Below, one piece after another: positions 1 to 8,792 of a stretch of 64,000 nt of DNA (the stretch's first letter is position 1; every line of letters begins with the position of its first letter). The DNA comes from Elusimicrobiota bacterium (GTDB taxonomy: Bacteria > Elusimicrobiota > Elusimicrobia > UBA1565 > UBA9628), in contig JACRDN010000019.1 of NCBI GenBank assembly GCA_016218575.1, positions 62,001 to 126,000 on the forward strand, given 5' to 3'. The notes beneath the pieces are model-generated. The model did no database searches and was not told the DNA's origin. It saw nothing but the letters and a program-made list of their open reading frames with translations. The translations under genes and the position numbers were made by a program.

Positions 1-591
1 ATCCACCTGCGCACGGCCTGCGAGATTTTCCGCGCGTCCCCGTCCGATGTGGACCCGGAGATGAGGCGTCGCGCCAAGGCGGTCAATTTTGGTATCGTCT
101 ACGGACAAACCGCTTTCGGCCTGGCCGGGGAATTGGGCATCCCTCAATTCGAAGCCGCCTCGATAATCAAAAAATACTTTGAGCGCTACCAAGGAGTGGC
201 TGAGTGGATGGAAAAGAACCTGGCCCGCGCCCGGGAGGAAGGCTTGGTTAGGACTTTCCTGGGGCGGCTGCGCCTCCTGCCGGATATCGCCGCCAAGAAC
301 ACGGTCCTTCGCCAATTCTCCGAGAGGGCGGCCCGCAATACCCCGATCCAGGGAGGATCGGCCGACATCATCAAGCTCGCCATGCTCAAGGTCCACGAGG
401 GGCTGGGAGCGCGGGCCAAGATGCTCCTGCAGATACATGACGAACTTCTCTTCGAGGTTCCCCTGGGCCAAGAGAGGGAATTCGCGGCCTGGGCCGCCAA
501 GGCCATGGAGGGCGCGGTGTCTTTGAGCGTGCCCTTGGTCGTCTGCGCCAAGGCCGGGCCCAATTGGCAGGACATGGAGCCGCTTAAGTGA
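1..591 (+). CDS. polA: DNA polymerase I, C-terminal part (partial)
   Basis: The frame is open from base 1, so the gene starts upstream; 196 residues are visible. This is the end of the family A polymerase palm/fingers domain. The fingers O-helix/motif B segment RRRAKAVNFGIVYG lies near residues 22-35 and motif C HDELLFEVP near residue 150. These bind incoming dNTP and the catalytic metals. The enzyme fills gaps in repair and replaces RNA primers. The stop overlaps the GTG start of the rhomboid gene (GTGA), so the two are probably co-transcribed. Exonuclease domains lie outside the window. Confidence 0.96.
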   Translation: MHLRTACEIFRASPSDVDPEMRRRAKAVNFGIVYGQTAFGLAGELGIPQFEAASIIKKYFERYQGVAEWMEKNLARAREEGLVRTFLGRLRLLPDIAAKNTVLRQFSERAARNTPIQGGSADIIKLAMLKVHEGLGARAKMLLQIHDELLFEVPLGQEREFAAWAAKAMEGAVSLSVPLVVCAKAGPNWQDMEPLK

Positions 592-1412
592 GTTCACGGG
601 TATTCGGCCACGAGCCCATTAATTTCCGCCACCTTCCTCCCGTCATCAGGGTCTTGATCGCCGCCAACGTCGCGGTGTTCCTGGCCAGCCTCCTCGTCGG
701 CCCCCAGTTCTACCAGCTTTTCGGCCTGGTGCCGCGCCGTGTGATCGAGGACCGCTGGATTTGGCAGCCGATCTCCTATCTTTTCATCCACGAGAATTGG
801 GTCCATCTCCTCTTCAACCTTTTCGCTCTGTGGATGTTCGGAATGCCGGTGGAATCCCAATGGGGGGGGCGCGAGTTCGCCAAATATTACCTCTTGTGCG
901 GGCTGGGCGCGGCCTTGGCCACGGCGGCGCTTTCCCCTCATTCGAGCGTCCCGGTGATCGGCGCCTCCGGCCCGATCTACGGCCTGTTGGTGGCCTTCGC
1001 CATGCTCTACCCCGACGCGGTGGTCTATCTGTATTTCTTGATCCCCTTGCGGGCGGCGCACATGGCCATCCTTTTCGGGCTCGTGGAGTTCTTCGGCGTC
1101 GCCTCCCAGGCCAATTCCGGCATCGCCCGCCTGGCCCACCTGGGAGGGATGGTGACTGGCTACCTCTATATACGCTGGTGGTGGGAGGTCAAGATCCGGG
1201 CCAAGGCTTTCTGGAAGGGTTTGGGGCCGCAGGCTCCGCCTAAGAGGCAGGCCCGCCGAGCCGGCCGGGTCCGGGCCGAGGTTCCCGGGGAAAGCGCGGC
1301 CATGGAGGAAGTGGACCGGGTTCTCGACAAGATATTGGCCAGCGGCCTTGACTCTCTCACCGAGGAGGAGCGCGAGATCATGAGGCGCTACTCCGAGAGG
1401 CAGAAGCACTGA
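588..1412 (+). CDS. rhomboid family intramembrane serine protease
   Basis: A 274-residue polytopic membrane protein. The catalytic serine sits in GASG (S127) and the partner histidine in AHLGG (H184). The family segment HENWVHLLFNLFALWMFG lies near residues 68-85. Rhomboids cut transmembrane helices of membrane proteins; the substrate is unknown. The C-terminal ~70 residues are a charged cytosolic tail ending in a predicted helix (EEVDRVLDKILASG), as in many bacterial rhomboids. The GTG start overlaps the polA stop, and the stop overlaps the coaE ATG by one base. Confidence 0.93.
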   Translation: MSSRVFGHEPINFRHLPPVIRVLIAANVAVFLASLLVGPQFYQLFGLVPRRVIEDRWIWQPISYLFIHENWVHLLFNLFALWMFGMPVESQWGGREFAKYYLLCGLGAALATAALSPHSSVPVIGASGPIYGLLVAFAMLYPDAVVYLYFLIPLRAAHMAILFGLVEFFGVASQANSGIARLAHLGGMVTGYLYIRWWWEVKIRAKAFWKGLGPQAPPKRQARRAGRVRAEVPGESAAMEEVDRVLDKILASGLDSLTEEEREIMRRYSERQKH

Positions 1413-2032
1413 TGCTGGTGGTGGGGCTGACCGGAGGCATTGCGGCCGGCAAGAGCTCGGCCTTGAGGGAGTTCTCCCGGCTGGGGGCCCGCGGCGTGTG
1501 CCTAGACGAGATCGCCCATGAGCTTTGCCGCAAGGGAGGGCCCGGCTACCGACGCGTGGTCCGGGCCTTCGGGGATGCCGTCTTGCGCCTCTCAGGCGAG
1601 ATCGACCGGGGAAAGCTCGGCGAAATCGTGTTCTCCAGCCGCTCTGCCAGAAAGCGCCTGGAGGCCCTGCTCCATCCCTTGATCTTGGGGGAAATGCGCC
1701 GGCGCCTGGCCCGAAGCAAGGCTTCCGTGGCCGTGGTGGACGTTCCCCTTCTTTTCGAGGGCGGGCACGTGGGGCTTTTCGACGTGACGGTCCTGGTATG
1801 GGCCGACCGCTCCCTTCAACTGCGCCGGCTCATGGCCCGGGGGGGGCTTTCCCGCGCGCAGGCCCTGCGCCGGCTCGAGGCCCAGTGGCCTCTCGGCCGC
1901 AAGGCGGCCTTGGCGGACGTCGTGATCCGCAACGAGCGCAGCCTTCAAGATTTGAAGTCGCAGGTCAGGCAGTATTACAAGGCCTTTGAGCTCCTTAGCT
2001 TGGGCGCTGCAAGCGCCCGCTCGGGGAAGTAA
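1412..2032 (+). CDS. coaE: dephospho-CoA kinase
   Basis: A 206-residue P-loop kinase for the last step of coenzyme A synthesis, ATP-dependent phosphorylation of the ribose 3'-OH of dephospho-CoA. The Walker A loop GLTGGIAAGKSS is at residues 5-16, a DEIAHE segment follows at about 34, and DVPLLFEGG near 111-119 is the family signature. Length is normal. The ATG overlaps the rhomboid stop (TGATG). Neighbour order polA-coaE-rho suggests a housekeeping operon. Confidence 0.95.
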   Translation: MLVVGLTGGIAAGKSSALREFSRLGARGVCLDEIAHELCRKGGPGYRRVVRAFGDAVLRLSGEIDRGKLGEIVFSSRSARKRLEALLHPLILGEMRRRLARSKASVAVVDVPLLFEGGHVGLFDVTVLVWADRSLQLRRLMARGGLSRAQALRRLEAQWPLGRKAALADVVIRNERSLQDLKSQVRQYYKAFELLSLGAASARSGK

Positions 2033-2044
2033 GTGGAGGAACCC

Positions 2045-3370
2045 ATGGAAAGCACGACCAAGCCGGTCCAGCCGCCCCCGCAGACGCCGCAGCAGCTCCC
2101 CACCAAGCAATTGGATGTGACCCAGCTCGCCAAGCTCACCATCCCGGAGCTGACGGCCATAGCCAAGGACCTTAAGCTCGAGGGAATTTCCGGCCTGCGC
2201 AAACAGGAGATCATCGCCAAGATTTTGGAGGGGCAGCTCAAGGCCAACGGGATGATCTATGACGAGGGGGTGCTCGAGATACTGCCGGACGGCTTCGGTT
2301 TCCTGCGCTCCCAGGACTACAACTACCTGCCCGGCCCGGACGACATCTACATCTCTCCCTCCCAGATCAAGAAGTTCGGCCTGCGCAAGGGCGACACCAT
2401 CGCCGGGTTCGTGCGGCCGCCCAAGGATGGGGAGCGCTTCTTCGCCCTCCTCCAGGTGAAGAAGGTCAACGGCATCGACGCGGAGACCTTGAAGGACCGG
2501 ACCTTCTTCGACAACCTGACCCCGCTGCATCCGGACAAGAAGTTCGTCCTCGAAGGCGAGCGCACCGAGCTCACCACGCGGCTTATGGACCTCATCGCTC
2601 CCATCGGGAGGGGCCAGAGGGGCCTCATCGTGGCCGCGCCCAAGACCGGCAAAACCGTCATTCTCCAGAAAATCGCCAACGCCGTCGCGGCCAATCATCC
2701 AGGGGTCATCATGATGGTCCTCCTGATCGACGAGCGCCCGGAAGAGGTCACGGACATGCAGCGCAACATCAAGGGCGAGGTCGTTTCCTCCACTTTCGAT
2801 GAGCCGGCCGAGCGCCACGTACAGGTGGCCGAGATGGTGCTCGAGAAGGCCAAGCGCTGGGTGGAGCTCGGCAAGGACGTGGTGGTCCTGCTCGACTCGA
2901 TCACTCGCCTGGCGCGGGCTTACAACACCATCACCCCATCGAGCGGGCGGGTGCTTTCCGGAGGCTTGGAGGCGACGTCTCTCCAGAGGCCCAAGCGCTT
3001 CCTGGGGGCCGCGCGCAACATCGAGGAGGGGGGAAGCCTCACCATCATAGCGACCTCCTTGGTGGACACCGGAAGCCGCATGGACGAGGTCATCTTCGAG
3101 GAGTTCAAGGGGACGGGCAACAGCGAGGTTTACCTTGACAGGAAGCTCGCCGACCGGCGCATGTTCCCGGCCTTCGAGATCAACCGCTCCGGTACCCGCA
3201 AGGAGGAGCTCCTCCTGACCGAGGACGAGATCAACAAGATGTGGATTTTGCGCAAGATCCTGGCTCCCTTGGGCTCGGTGGAGGCCATGGAGCTTTTGCG
3301 CGACAAGCTTCTGGCCACGAAGTCCAACAAGGACTTCCTCAAATCCATGGAAATCTCGAACCTTAGCTAA
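2045..3370 (+). CDS. rho: transcription termination factor Rho
   Basis: A hexameric RNA-dependent ATPase that ends transcription. From ATG 2045 it is 441 residues. The N-terminal ~50 residues are a Pro/Gln-rich lead and a SAP-like helical domain. The RNA-binding cold-shock fold follows ([15 protein letters not shown]). The ATPase core has Walker A AAPKTGKT and Walker [15 protein letters not shown], then the Q/R-loop region [13 protein letters not shown]-like segment. ATG 2045 is preferred because GGAGGA ends four bases upstream. An in-frame GTG at 2033, right after the coaE stop, would add four residues. Confidence 0.96.
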   Translation: MESTTKPVQPPPQTPQQLPTKQLDVTQLAKLTIPELTAIAKDLKLEGISGLRKQEIIAKILEGQLKANGMIYDEGVLEILPDGFGFLRSQDYNYLPGPDDIYISPSQIKKFGLRKGDTIAGFVRPPKDGERFFALLQVKKVNGIDAETLKDRTFFDNLTPLHPDKKFVLEGERTELTTRLMDLIAPIGRGQRGLIVAAPKTGKTVILQKIANAVAANHPGVIMMVLLIDERPEEVTDMQRNIKGEVVSSTFDEPAERHVQVAEMVLEKAKRWVELGKDVVVLLDSITRLARAYNTITPSSGRVLSGGLEATSLQRPKRFLGAARNIEEGGSLTIIATSLVDTGSRMDEVIFEEFKGTGNSEVYLDRKLADRRMFPAFEINRSGTRKEELLLTEDEINKMWILRKILAPLGSVEAMELLRDKLLATKSNKDFLKSMEISNLS

Positions 3371-3373
3371 ATA

Positions 3374-4297
3374 GTGCCTCTCATGGGAGCTCTCGCCCTT
3401 TTAGCTCTTTTAGGCCCTTTCCCGGCCGCGGCCCAACCCGCCCAGCCGGGCCTGCGCGCCTGGGAGCGCTACTGCGTCCTGACGCCGGCTGGGCCCGAGG
3501 AGCCGGACTCCGAGATGTTCAGGAAGCTCAAGAGGCTGGTTTACTCCGAGCATAGGATTTCCCGGGGCGAGGGCAGCGTCGGGGCCCTGGCCGCCCTGTA
3601 CGGCACCACCACGATGAGCCTGCAGTCCACCAACAACGAGGAGCTCTTGATCTTGAACCCCGGGCGCAAAATAATGGTCCACAACAAGGACGGCCAGCTC
3701 TACGAGGTCAGGAAAGAGAAGGAGACTTTGAGCCAAATCGCGGCCAAGCATTACCGCGGCCGGGCCCAGGCCCAAAAATTCAAGGAATCCGTGGTTTTGG
3801 CCAACCGCCTGCCCGGCAGCGCCCTCCTGGGCGATTACGAGTTCTCTCGGGGCGACAAGGTCCTCCTGCCCAAGGTCATCGTCTTGTTCGACACCTACCG
3901 ATTCCCGTTCCAGGGCTGGGGCTGGGGGCGCATCAGCTCCCGCTTCGGGACCCGCTACCACCCGGTGCTCAAGCGCCTCAGGTTCCACGATGGCCTGGAT
4001 ATCGCCAGGCCCTGGGGGACGCCCGTCTATCCCTCCCGGAGCGGCAAGGTCGTGGAGGCCGGCTGGCACGAGGGCTACGGGATGCTCATAGAGATACGGC
4101 ACTCCGACGGGGCCACGACCCGCTACGGCCACTTGTCCAAGATATGCGTCAAGCCTGGCGACGCGGTGCAGCGCGGCAGGACTTTGATCGGCCGCGTGGG
4201 CTCGACCGGCCTCTCCACGGGCCCCCACCTGCACTTCGAGGTGCGCGACAGGAACGGCAAACCCGTCAATCCGGGGGCTAAGATCGGCCGCCGCTGA
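3374..4297 (+). CDS. secreted LysM-like/M23 peptidoglycan endopeptidase
   Basis: A 307-residue exported protein with an N-terminal signal peptide ending around PAAAQP. A middle region has two LysM-like stretches (GSVGALAALYGTTTMSL and ETLSQIAAKHY). The C-terminal M23 domain keeps the zinc ligands and catalytic residues: HDGLD, a GHL segment and HLHFEV. Members cut cross-links in peptidoglycan or activate amidases. GTG 3374 is four bases after rho; ATG 3383 is an equally possible start. The 3' end overlaps the convergent kinase gene by 20 bases. Confidence 0.9.
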   Translation: MPLMGALALLALLGPFPAAAQPAQPGLRAWERYCVLTPAGPEEPDSEMFRKLKRLVYSEHRISRGEGSVGALAALYGTTTMSLQSTNNEELLILNPGRKIMVHNKDGQLYEVRKEKETLSQIAAKHYRGRAQAQKFKESVVLANRLPGSALLGDYEFSRGDKVLLPKVIVLFDTYRFPFQGWGWGRISSRFGTRYHPVLKRLRFHDGLDIARPWGTPVYPSRSGKVVEAGWHEGYGMLIEIRHSDGATTRYGHLSKICVKPGDAVQRGRTLIGRVGSTGLSTGPHLHFEVRDRNGKPVNPGAKIGRR

Positions 4298-5489
4298 CGG
4301 CGGGATCGGTTTGGGATTTCTCCGGGGCGAATAAAGGCAGGCGGAAATAGAAGCGGCATCCCTTGCCCGGGGAGCTGTCCACTCCTATCGCGCATTCGTG
4401 GAGTTCGAGGATTTCCTTGCAGATGGCCAGACCCAGGCCCGTTCCGCGGTAGCCGCTGCCTCCCTTGGGGCGATTGATCTGCACGAACTTATTGAAGAGA
4501 TCGGCGAGCATCTCCGCCGGGATTCCCGGGCCGTCGTCGATCACCTCCACCAGCACTCCCGCCGGAGCGCCGGCGGGAGTGGCCTTGAGGATGACGCTGG
4601 AGGCGGCGAAGCGCAGAGCGTTGTCGAGGAGGTTTCCCAGCACCTCCGAGATCAGCTCGCCGTCGGCATGGACCTTGGCGAGCTCATGGGGCGTTTCACA
4701 GCGAATCTCGATCCGCCCGGCAAGCTCGTCGCGGGAAAGGCGCAGTCCCGCCAGGACTTCCTCGAACAGGGGCTTTAAGTCCAGCGTCGTTCGGCTGGCC
4801 CGCGCGCGGCCGGATTCCAGGCGCGAAATGTCGAGGAGGTTGTTGATCATCCTGGCCAGGCGCGACAGGTTTCTGCCCACCAGAGCCAAGGTTTCCTTCT
4901 GCTGGCCAGAGAGGGCTCCCAGCAGGCCCTCGCCCAAATTGTCCACGCCGCCCATGGCGATGCTCAAGGGCGTGCGCAGCTCGTGGGAGACCGTGCCGAT
5001 GAGGTCATCCTTGAGCTGGTCCATTTTACGCTGTTCCTTGATCTCGGCCTTGAGCTGCTCGAGCTTGCGCAGCTCCTCCATGGACTGGCGCTGCAGCCTG
5101 TGACGCTCCACCGCGTACCAAATGGAGCGCTTGAGAAGCCTCGAGTCCGAGGTGGCCTTGACCATATAGTCTTGGGCGCCCAGGCGCATGGCCTCGAAGG
5201 CCAGGGACTCGTCGCCCATATTGGTCGTGACCAGGATCGGGATCTGCGGCCCTCGGGCAGAGATCCGGTGCATGGTCTCGATTCCTCGACTGTCGGGAAG
5301 CACGAGGTCGAGGAGGAGGGCGTCGAAGGAGCCGCTTTCGAGGAGTTCGAGGCCGGCGTCAAGCCGGTCGGCGTGCGTGATCTTAAATTTCATGCCCATT
5401 GAGTCCGGCTCGTCGAGACAAAGGCGGATGATCTCGACGTACTCGGGATCGTCCTCGATGACCAGTATCTTCAACGCTTCTTGGCTCAT
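4278..5489 (-). CDS. hybrid response-regulator/histidine kinase (REC-HisKA-HATPase)
   Basis: A 403-residue cytosolic signalling protein. Residues ~5-125 form a receiver domain (acidic pair EDD, phosphoacceptor in LLLDLVLPDS, conserved K in MVKA). A coiled linker follows, then HisKA with the phosphoacceptor His in VSHELRTPL and an HATPase domain with GTGLGLAICKEI. It has no DNA-binding output, so it probably receives phosphate from or modulates a partner. Its ATG overlaps the stop of the upstream kinase by four bases, so the two are made together. Confidence 0.92.
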   Translation of the reverse strand: MSQEALKILVIEDDPEYVEIIRLCLDEPDSMGMKFKITHADRLDAGLELLESGSFDALLLDLVLPDSRGIETMHRISARGPQIPILVTTNMGDESLAFEAMRLGAQDYMVKATSDSRLLKRSIWYAVERHRLQRQSMEELRKLEQLKAEIKEQRKMDQLKDDLIGTVSHELRTPLSIAMGGVDNLGEGLLGALSGQQKETLALVGRNLSRLARMINNLLDISRLESGRARASRTTLDLKPLFEEVLAGLRLSRDELAGRIEIRCETPHELAKVHADGELISEVLGNLLDNALRFAASSVILKATPAGAPAGVLVEVIDDGPGIPAEMLADLFNKFVQINRPKGGSGYRGTGLGLAICKEILELHECAIGVDSSPGKGCRFYFRLPLFAPEKSQTDPAVSGGRS

Positions 5490-6262
5490 GCGCTTCTCCG
5501 CATAGGCAAGGTCACTCGGAAGATCGAGCCGTGCCCGGGCCGGCTTTGGGCGGAGATCCAGCCTCCGTGCCGGAGCGCGATCCTCCGGCAGAGGGCGAGC
5601 CCGATGCCGTGTCCGGGGTAGCGATCGCCCCCGTGGAGACGCACGAAGGGATGGAATATCCTCTCGAGATTCTTCTCCTCGATTCCGATGCCGTTGTCGG
5701 TGACAGTTATCTCCGCGAAGCCCACTTCAGGGGCGCTCCACGAGATCCGGATCATGGCCGGCTCCTCCGGGCGCGCGAATTTCAAGGCGTTCGCGATGAG
5801 ATTGGCGAAGAGTTGGCGCATTTGCGCGGGGTGGGCCTCGAGAACGGGCAGCGGCGTCTCTCTAATGACGGATCCCTTGGCCTCGGCCAGGGGGGCTTGG
5901 AGGTCGTCAAGAGCTTCCATCAGCGCCTGGTTTAGGTCCGCCGGGATGAGCGCTCTCCGGTCGCGCGTGACCTGGGACAGCTTCAAAAGCGACTGGATGA
6001 GCTCGGACATGCGCCCGGCGGAGCTGCGGATGCGGTGGAGGAAATGCTTGGCCGTGGGGTCGAGCCCAGCGCCCAGGTGTTTCTCTAGGAGGTTTCCGAA
6101 CGCGATGATTTTGCGCAGGGGCTCCTGCAGGTCATGGGAGGCTGCGGAAGCGAACATCTCGAGTTCGCTGTTGGATCGCGCCAGCTCCTCCAGTTTTTCT
6201 TTTAAAGGAGAAAGGATCTCATAGGAGCCCCCTTGGCTCCCGGATCGCCCTTGGGAAGGCAT
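5486..6262 (-). CDS. soluble histidine kinase without sensor domain
   Basis: A 258-residue protein starting with a short coiled coil. HisKA follows (SHDLQEPLRKI, of the bacteriophytochrome-kinase type) and then HATPase (VTDNGIGIEEKNLERIF, GIGLALCRRI). There is no transmembrane segment, PAS or GAF domain, so sensing must come from a partner, plausibly the co-transcribed REC-kinase whose start overlaps its stop. A consensus-like promoter lies 24 bases before the ATG, which is preceded by a GGGGGG run as ribosome-binding site. Confidence 0.9.
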   Translation of the reverse strand: MPSQGRSGSQGGSYEILSPLKEKLEELARSNSELEMFASAASHDLQEPLRKIIAFGNLLEKHLGAGLDPTAKHFLHRIRSSAGRMSELIQSLLKLSQVTRDRRALIPADLNQALMEALDDLQAPLAEAKGSVIRETPLPVLEAHPAQMRQLFANLIANALKFARPEEPAMIRISWSAPEVGFAEITVTDNGIGIEEKNLERIFHPFVRLHGGDRYPGHGIGLALCRRIALRHGGWISAQSRPGHGSIFRVTLPMRRSA

Positions 6263-6286
6263 AGGTGTTTCCCCCCGAATAAGAGC

Positions 6287-6315
6287 AGTTTAGCCCCAAT
6301 TCTCGGAATTGGCAA
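6287..6315 (-). promoter_or_regulatory. sigma70-like promoter of the kinase pair
   Basis: On the minus strand TTGCCA (6315-6310), a 17-base spacer and TAAACT (6292-6287) precede the kinase start at 6262. Inferred from box match and spacing only. Confidence 0.55.
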
Positions 6316-6398
6316 GGGTGGAAACAGGATTAAAATAGGGCCAAGGGGCCCACGCAAGCATGGGCCTTCAGCGTTAGGGGGCTTGGACCTTTGGACCC

Positions 6399-6415
6399 AT
6401 GGGGCCTTGCCCCAT
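6399..6415. other. 7-bp hairpin before the PHP gene
   Basis: ATGGGGC and GCCCCAT are perfect inverted copies around the 3-base loop CTT, 24 bases before the PHP gene start. No T-run follows, so it is not a standard terminator. It may shape the 5' leader. Confidence 0.3.
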
Positions 6416-6438
6416 CTTCGATAAGATGCCGCGAGCCT

Positions 6439-7713
6439 ATGAAAATGACTGTGCGGGGATTGGGCGTTTGCCTTCTATTGCTGAACGGCCCAAGTTCGGC
6501 CTCGGGAGCCGTTTCCGGAGAGTTCAGGCCTGCCACGCCCGATCTCCGGCTGCACAGCCCTTCCATTGCCCTGCCTCCGGTGCGCATCCTTCAGGCGGGG
6601 CTCAAGCTTTTCCCGGTCGGTGATATACGCCCGCGTGCGCGTCCCAAGCTCGAGTCTTGGGGAGCGCTCGGGCCGCTATTCGATGGGGATATTCCCTGCG
6701 CCCTCCATTCAGATACCTTTGAGATTCCGACCGACCATGAAGGCAACCCGCTCATCGTTCCCGGCCATCTCGTTCATTTACTTCCCTCCGCGCGCGCGAC
6801 GCATCCGCAGGCTTGGACCGCGCAGGCCAATTTTCACCTCCACAGCCGCTTCTCAGACGGGAGCTTGGAGCCAGAGGATGTGGTCGCGGCCCTGCATGGG
6901 GCGGGAGTCCGGGAATTCGCCCTCACCGACCATGACACAGTCACTGGGGTCGAGCGGGCTTGGAGAAAGGCCATGGAACTCGGGATGAGCATCCACCCGG
7001 GCATAGAGCTTAGCGCCGAGCGGGGTATTCATATCGGAGCCTTGGATGTGGACATTTTTAATCCTGGCCTCGTCGCGCTCCTGTCCCGCATCCGTGCCAT
7101 CCGCCTGCGCAAGGCCCATACCTTCATCCAGCAATTGAAAAAGCTCAAGAACGTCGCGATCAGCATCGAGGAAGTGATCGCCCAGTCCTATTTCAATCAA
7201 GGCGGGACCATCGAGATCGTGCATTTGGCCCGGGTTCTGGTCCAGAGGGGGCTCATCCACAGCGTGGACGAGGCTTACACCACGTATCTCACCCCCGACG
7301 TCGTGGGCAGCGCCGGGGATCCCAATGACCCCAAGGCCGAGGAGATATTAGGCATCGTCAGGGCGTCCGGGGGCCTGGCCTTCCTCAATCATCCCTACAC
7401 GATCCGGGGCGACGATCCCGCGGATATATTGAAGAAGATCAAAAGCGTGCTCGGCATGGGTGTTAACGGCATCGAGGTCTACCGGCCCGTGGGAGACAAT
7501 CCCCGGCGCGCCGACGACCAGGCGGGCCAGTACCTGCTTTGGGTCGATGAGTTTAATCTCCTGGCCGGCAACGGCGGAGATTTCCACGGCATGGACACGC
7601 GCCTCAACAATCTTGCCATCCATATGCCCATAATCTTGGCCGACCAGCTTCTGGAGGCGCTCCGGGAGCCTCAGCGCAGAGCCTTGGCGGCCCTGCAAGG
7701 GCGCCAGCGCTGA
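6439..7713 (+). CDS. exported PHP-domain phosphoesterase
   Basis: From ATG 6439 the protein has 424 residues and begins with a signal peptide (MKMTVRGLGVCLLLLNGPSSASG). A ~130-residue region without a recognised fold follows. The PHP metal site comes next: HLH at 133-135 with following SDG, TDHD at 163-166, an EL glutamate near 190, HPY and GGDFHG. The pattern is closest to YciV/TrpH-like phosphoesterases, which act on nucleotides or RNA 5' ends in the cytosol. Export is therefore unusual. An in-frame start at 6391 lacks a signal peptide. Confidence 0.85.
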   Translation: MKMTVRGLGVCLLLLNGPSSASGAVSGEFRPATPDLRLHSPSIALPPVRILQAGLKLFPVGDIRPRARPKLESWGALGPLFDGDIPCALHSDTFEIPTDHEGNPLIVPGHLVHLLPSARATHPQAWTAQANFHLHSRFSDGSLEPEDVVAALHGAGVREFALTDHDTVTGVERAWRKAMELGMSIHPGIELSAERGIHIGALDVDIFNPGLVALLSRIRAIRLRKAHTFIQQLKKLKNVAISIEEVIAQSYFNQGGTIEIVHLARVLVQRGLIHSVDEAYTTYLTPDVVGSAGDPNDPKAEEILGIVRASGGLAFLNHPYTIRGDDPADILKKIKSVLGMGVNGIEVYRPVGDNPRRADDQAGQYLLWVDEFNLLAGNGGDFHGMDTRLNNLAIHMPIILADQLLEALREPQRRALAALQGRQR

Positions 7714-7719
7714 GGCGCT

Positions 7720-8175
7720 GTGAACGTCGTCCTGTGCGATCCCGAGATCCCCTGGAACACCGGCAGCATAGGAAGGACCTGCGTGGCCACGGGGAGCTCT
7801 CTGCACCTGGTGGGCAAGTTGGGATTTTCACTGGAAGAGAGGCAAATTCGGCGCTCGGGGCTGGATTACTGGACGAGCCTCAAGCTCGTCCGCCACGAAA
7901 ACTTCGCGGCATTTGAAAACTCTCTCCCGGAGAACGCCTCACTCATATTTTTCTCCACCAGGGGGGCACGCACTCTGTGGGAAGCTCCCTTTGAACGGGG
8001 CAGCTTCCTCATATTTGGCTCCGAATCCCGCGGCCTGCCGGACGCGCTTTTGAAGCGCTACGAGGATCGCGTCTACCGCATACCCATTTCCGGGGCCGTG
8101 CGCTCTCTCAATCTTTCCACCGCCGCGGCCGTGGCGCTCTACGAGGGCCTGCGCCGAAATAAAGCTGTAACCTGA
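7720..8175 (+). CDS. trmL: tRNA (cytidine/uridine-34-2'-O)-methyltransferase
   Basis: A 151-residue SPOUT-fold enzyme that methylates the wobble nucleotide of leucine tRNAs with SAM. It shows NVVLCDPEIPWNTGSIGRTC at the N-terminus, FGSESRGLP near 105, and the knot segment IPISGAVRSLNLSTAAAV. Length matches the family. It starts with GTG six bases after the PHP gene stop, so it is likely co-transcribed with it. Confidence 0.94.
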   Translation: MNVVLCDPEIPWNTGSIGRTCVATGSSLHLVGKLGFSLEERQIRRSGLDYWTSLKLVRHENFAAFENSLPENASLIFFSTRGARTLWEAPFERGSFLIFGSESRGLPDALLKRYEDRVYRIPISGAVRSLNLSTAAAVALYEGLRRNKAVT

Positions 8176-8199
8176 GGAGCCTATCCTTGTTGTGCCGCC

Positions 8200-8766
8200 A
8201 TGAGACTCGCCCCGCTCGCCCTGTTGTTAGGCGCTTTGACCGCTCCACTGGCGGCTGAGCCGATTTATCGGCTGAGAGACCAGGGAAAGTTCATGCCCCG
8301 CGGCCAGCCCATCGAGTTCGCTGACCGCTTCGGCTGGAAGCATTATGAAGCGGACCTGTCCTTCGGTCTGGTTTTGGAGGAAAGGGCTCTTTCCCGAGAT
8401 TCCAGGCTCTCCCTTAAGGTCATCCGCAAGGACTCCAAGGCCTGGTCCTTCACCTGCAAGGCCAGGAATGGCGCCCTGCAGGCCAACATCAACCTCCTGA
8501 TCGGCAAGGGCATCTCCGTGGTCATGGAGTGCCCCATTCCGCCCAAGGAATTCTCCAAGGCCGTGAACATGGATCCCCAAGACGTGGGCGAGCCGCGCCT
8601 GGTCTTCCAGGCCATGGTGCGGGACGGCCAGGTGGGTCTCGGTCCCCAGCGGGGGATTGCGCTGCCCGCCGTTGGACAGGCCGAGGCCACGGAACTCGGG
8701 CCCTATCTCGCCTCCCCAGAGGACTCGGGGGGGCTGTCCGTCATATTTCGTAGTTTGAATGATTAG
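8200..8766 (+). CDS. secreted protein of unknown function
   Basis: I do not recognise this 188-residue protein. It has a clear signal peptide (LALLLGALTAPLAAEP) and no transmembrane segment after it. The mature part is mixed alpha/beta with two cysteines (SFTCKAR and VMECPIPP) that could form a disulphide in the periplasm. It lies 24 bases after trmL and 26 before another secreted protein, suggesting a small export-related run. Confidence 0.7.
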   Translation: MRLAPLALLLGALTAPLAAEPIYRLRDQGKFMPRGQPIEFADRFGWKHYEADLSFGLVLEERALSRDSRLSLKVIRKDSKAWSFTCKARNGALQANINLLIGKGISVVMECPIPPKEFSKAVNMDPQDVGEPRLVFQAMVRDGQVGLGPQRGIALPAVGQAEATELGPYLASPEDSGGLSVIFRSLND

Positions 8767-8792
8767 TCTGAACGATTAAATAGGGAGAGTTT

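Noticed and set aside
5696-5710. Third copy of the TTCGGTGACAGTTAC-type repeat
   Set aside because: It is a partial match (TCGGTGACAGTTATC) inside the histidine kinase, where it encodes the conserved VTDN motif; the similarity is explained by coding.
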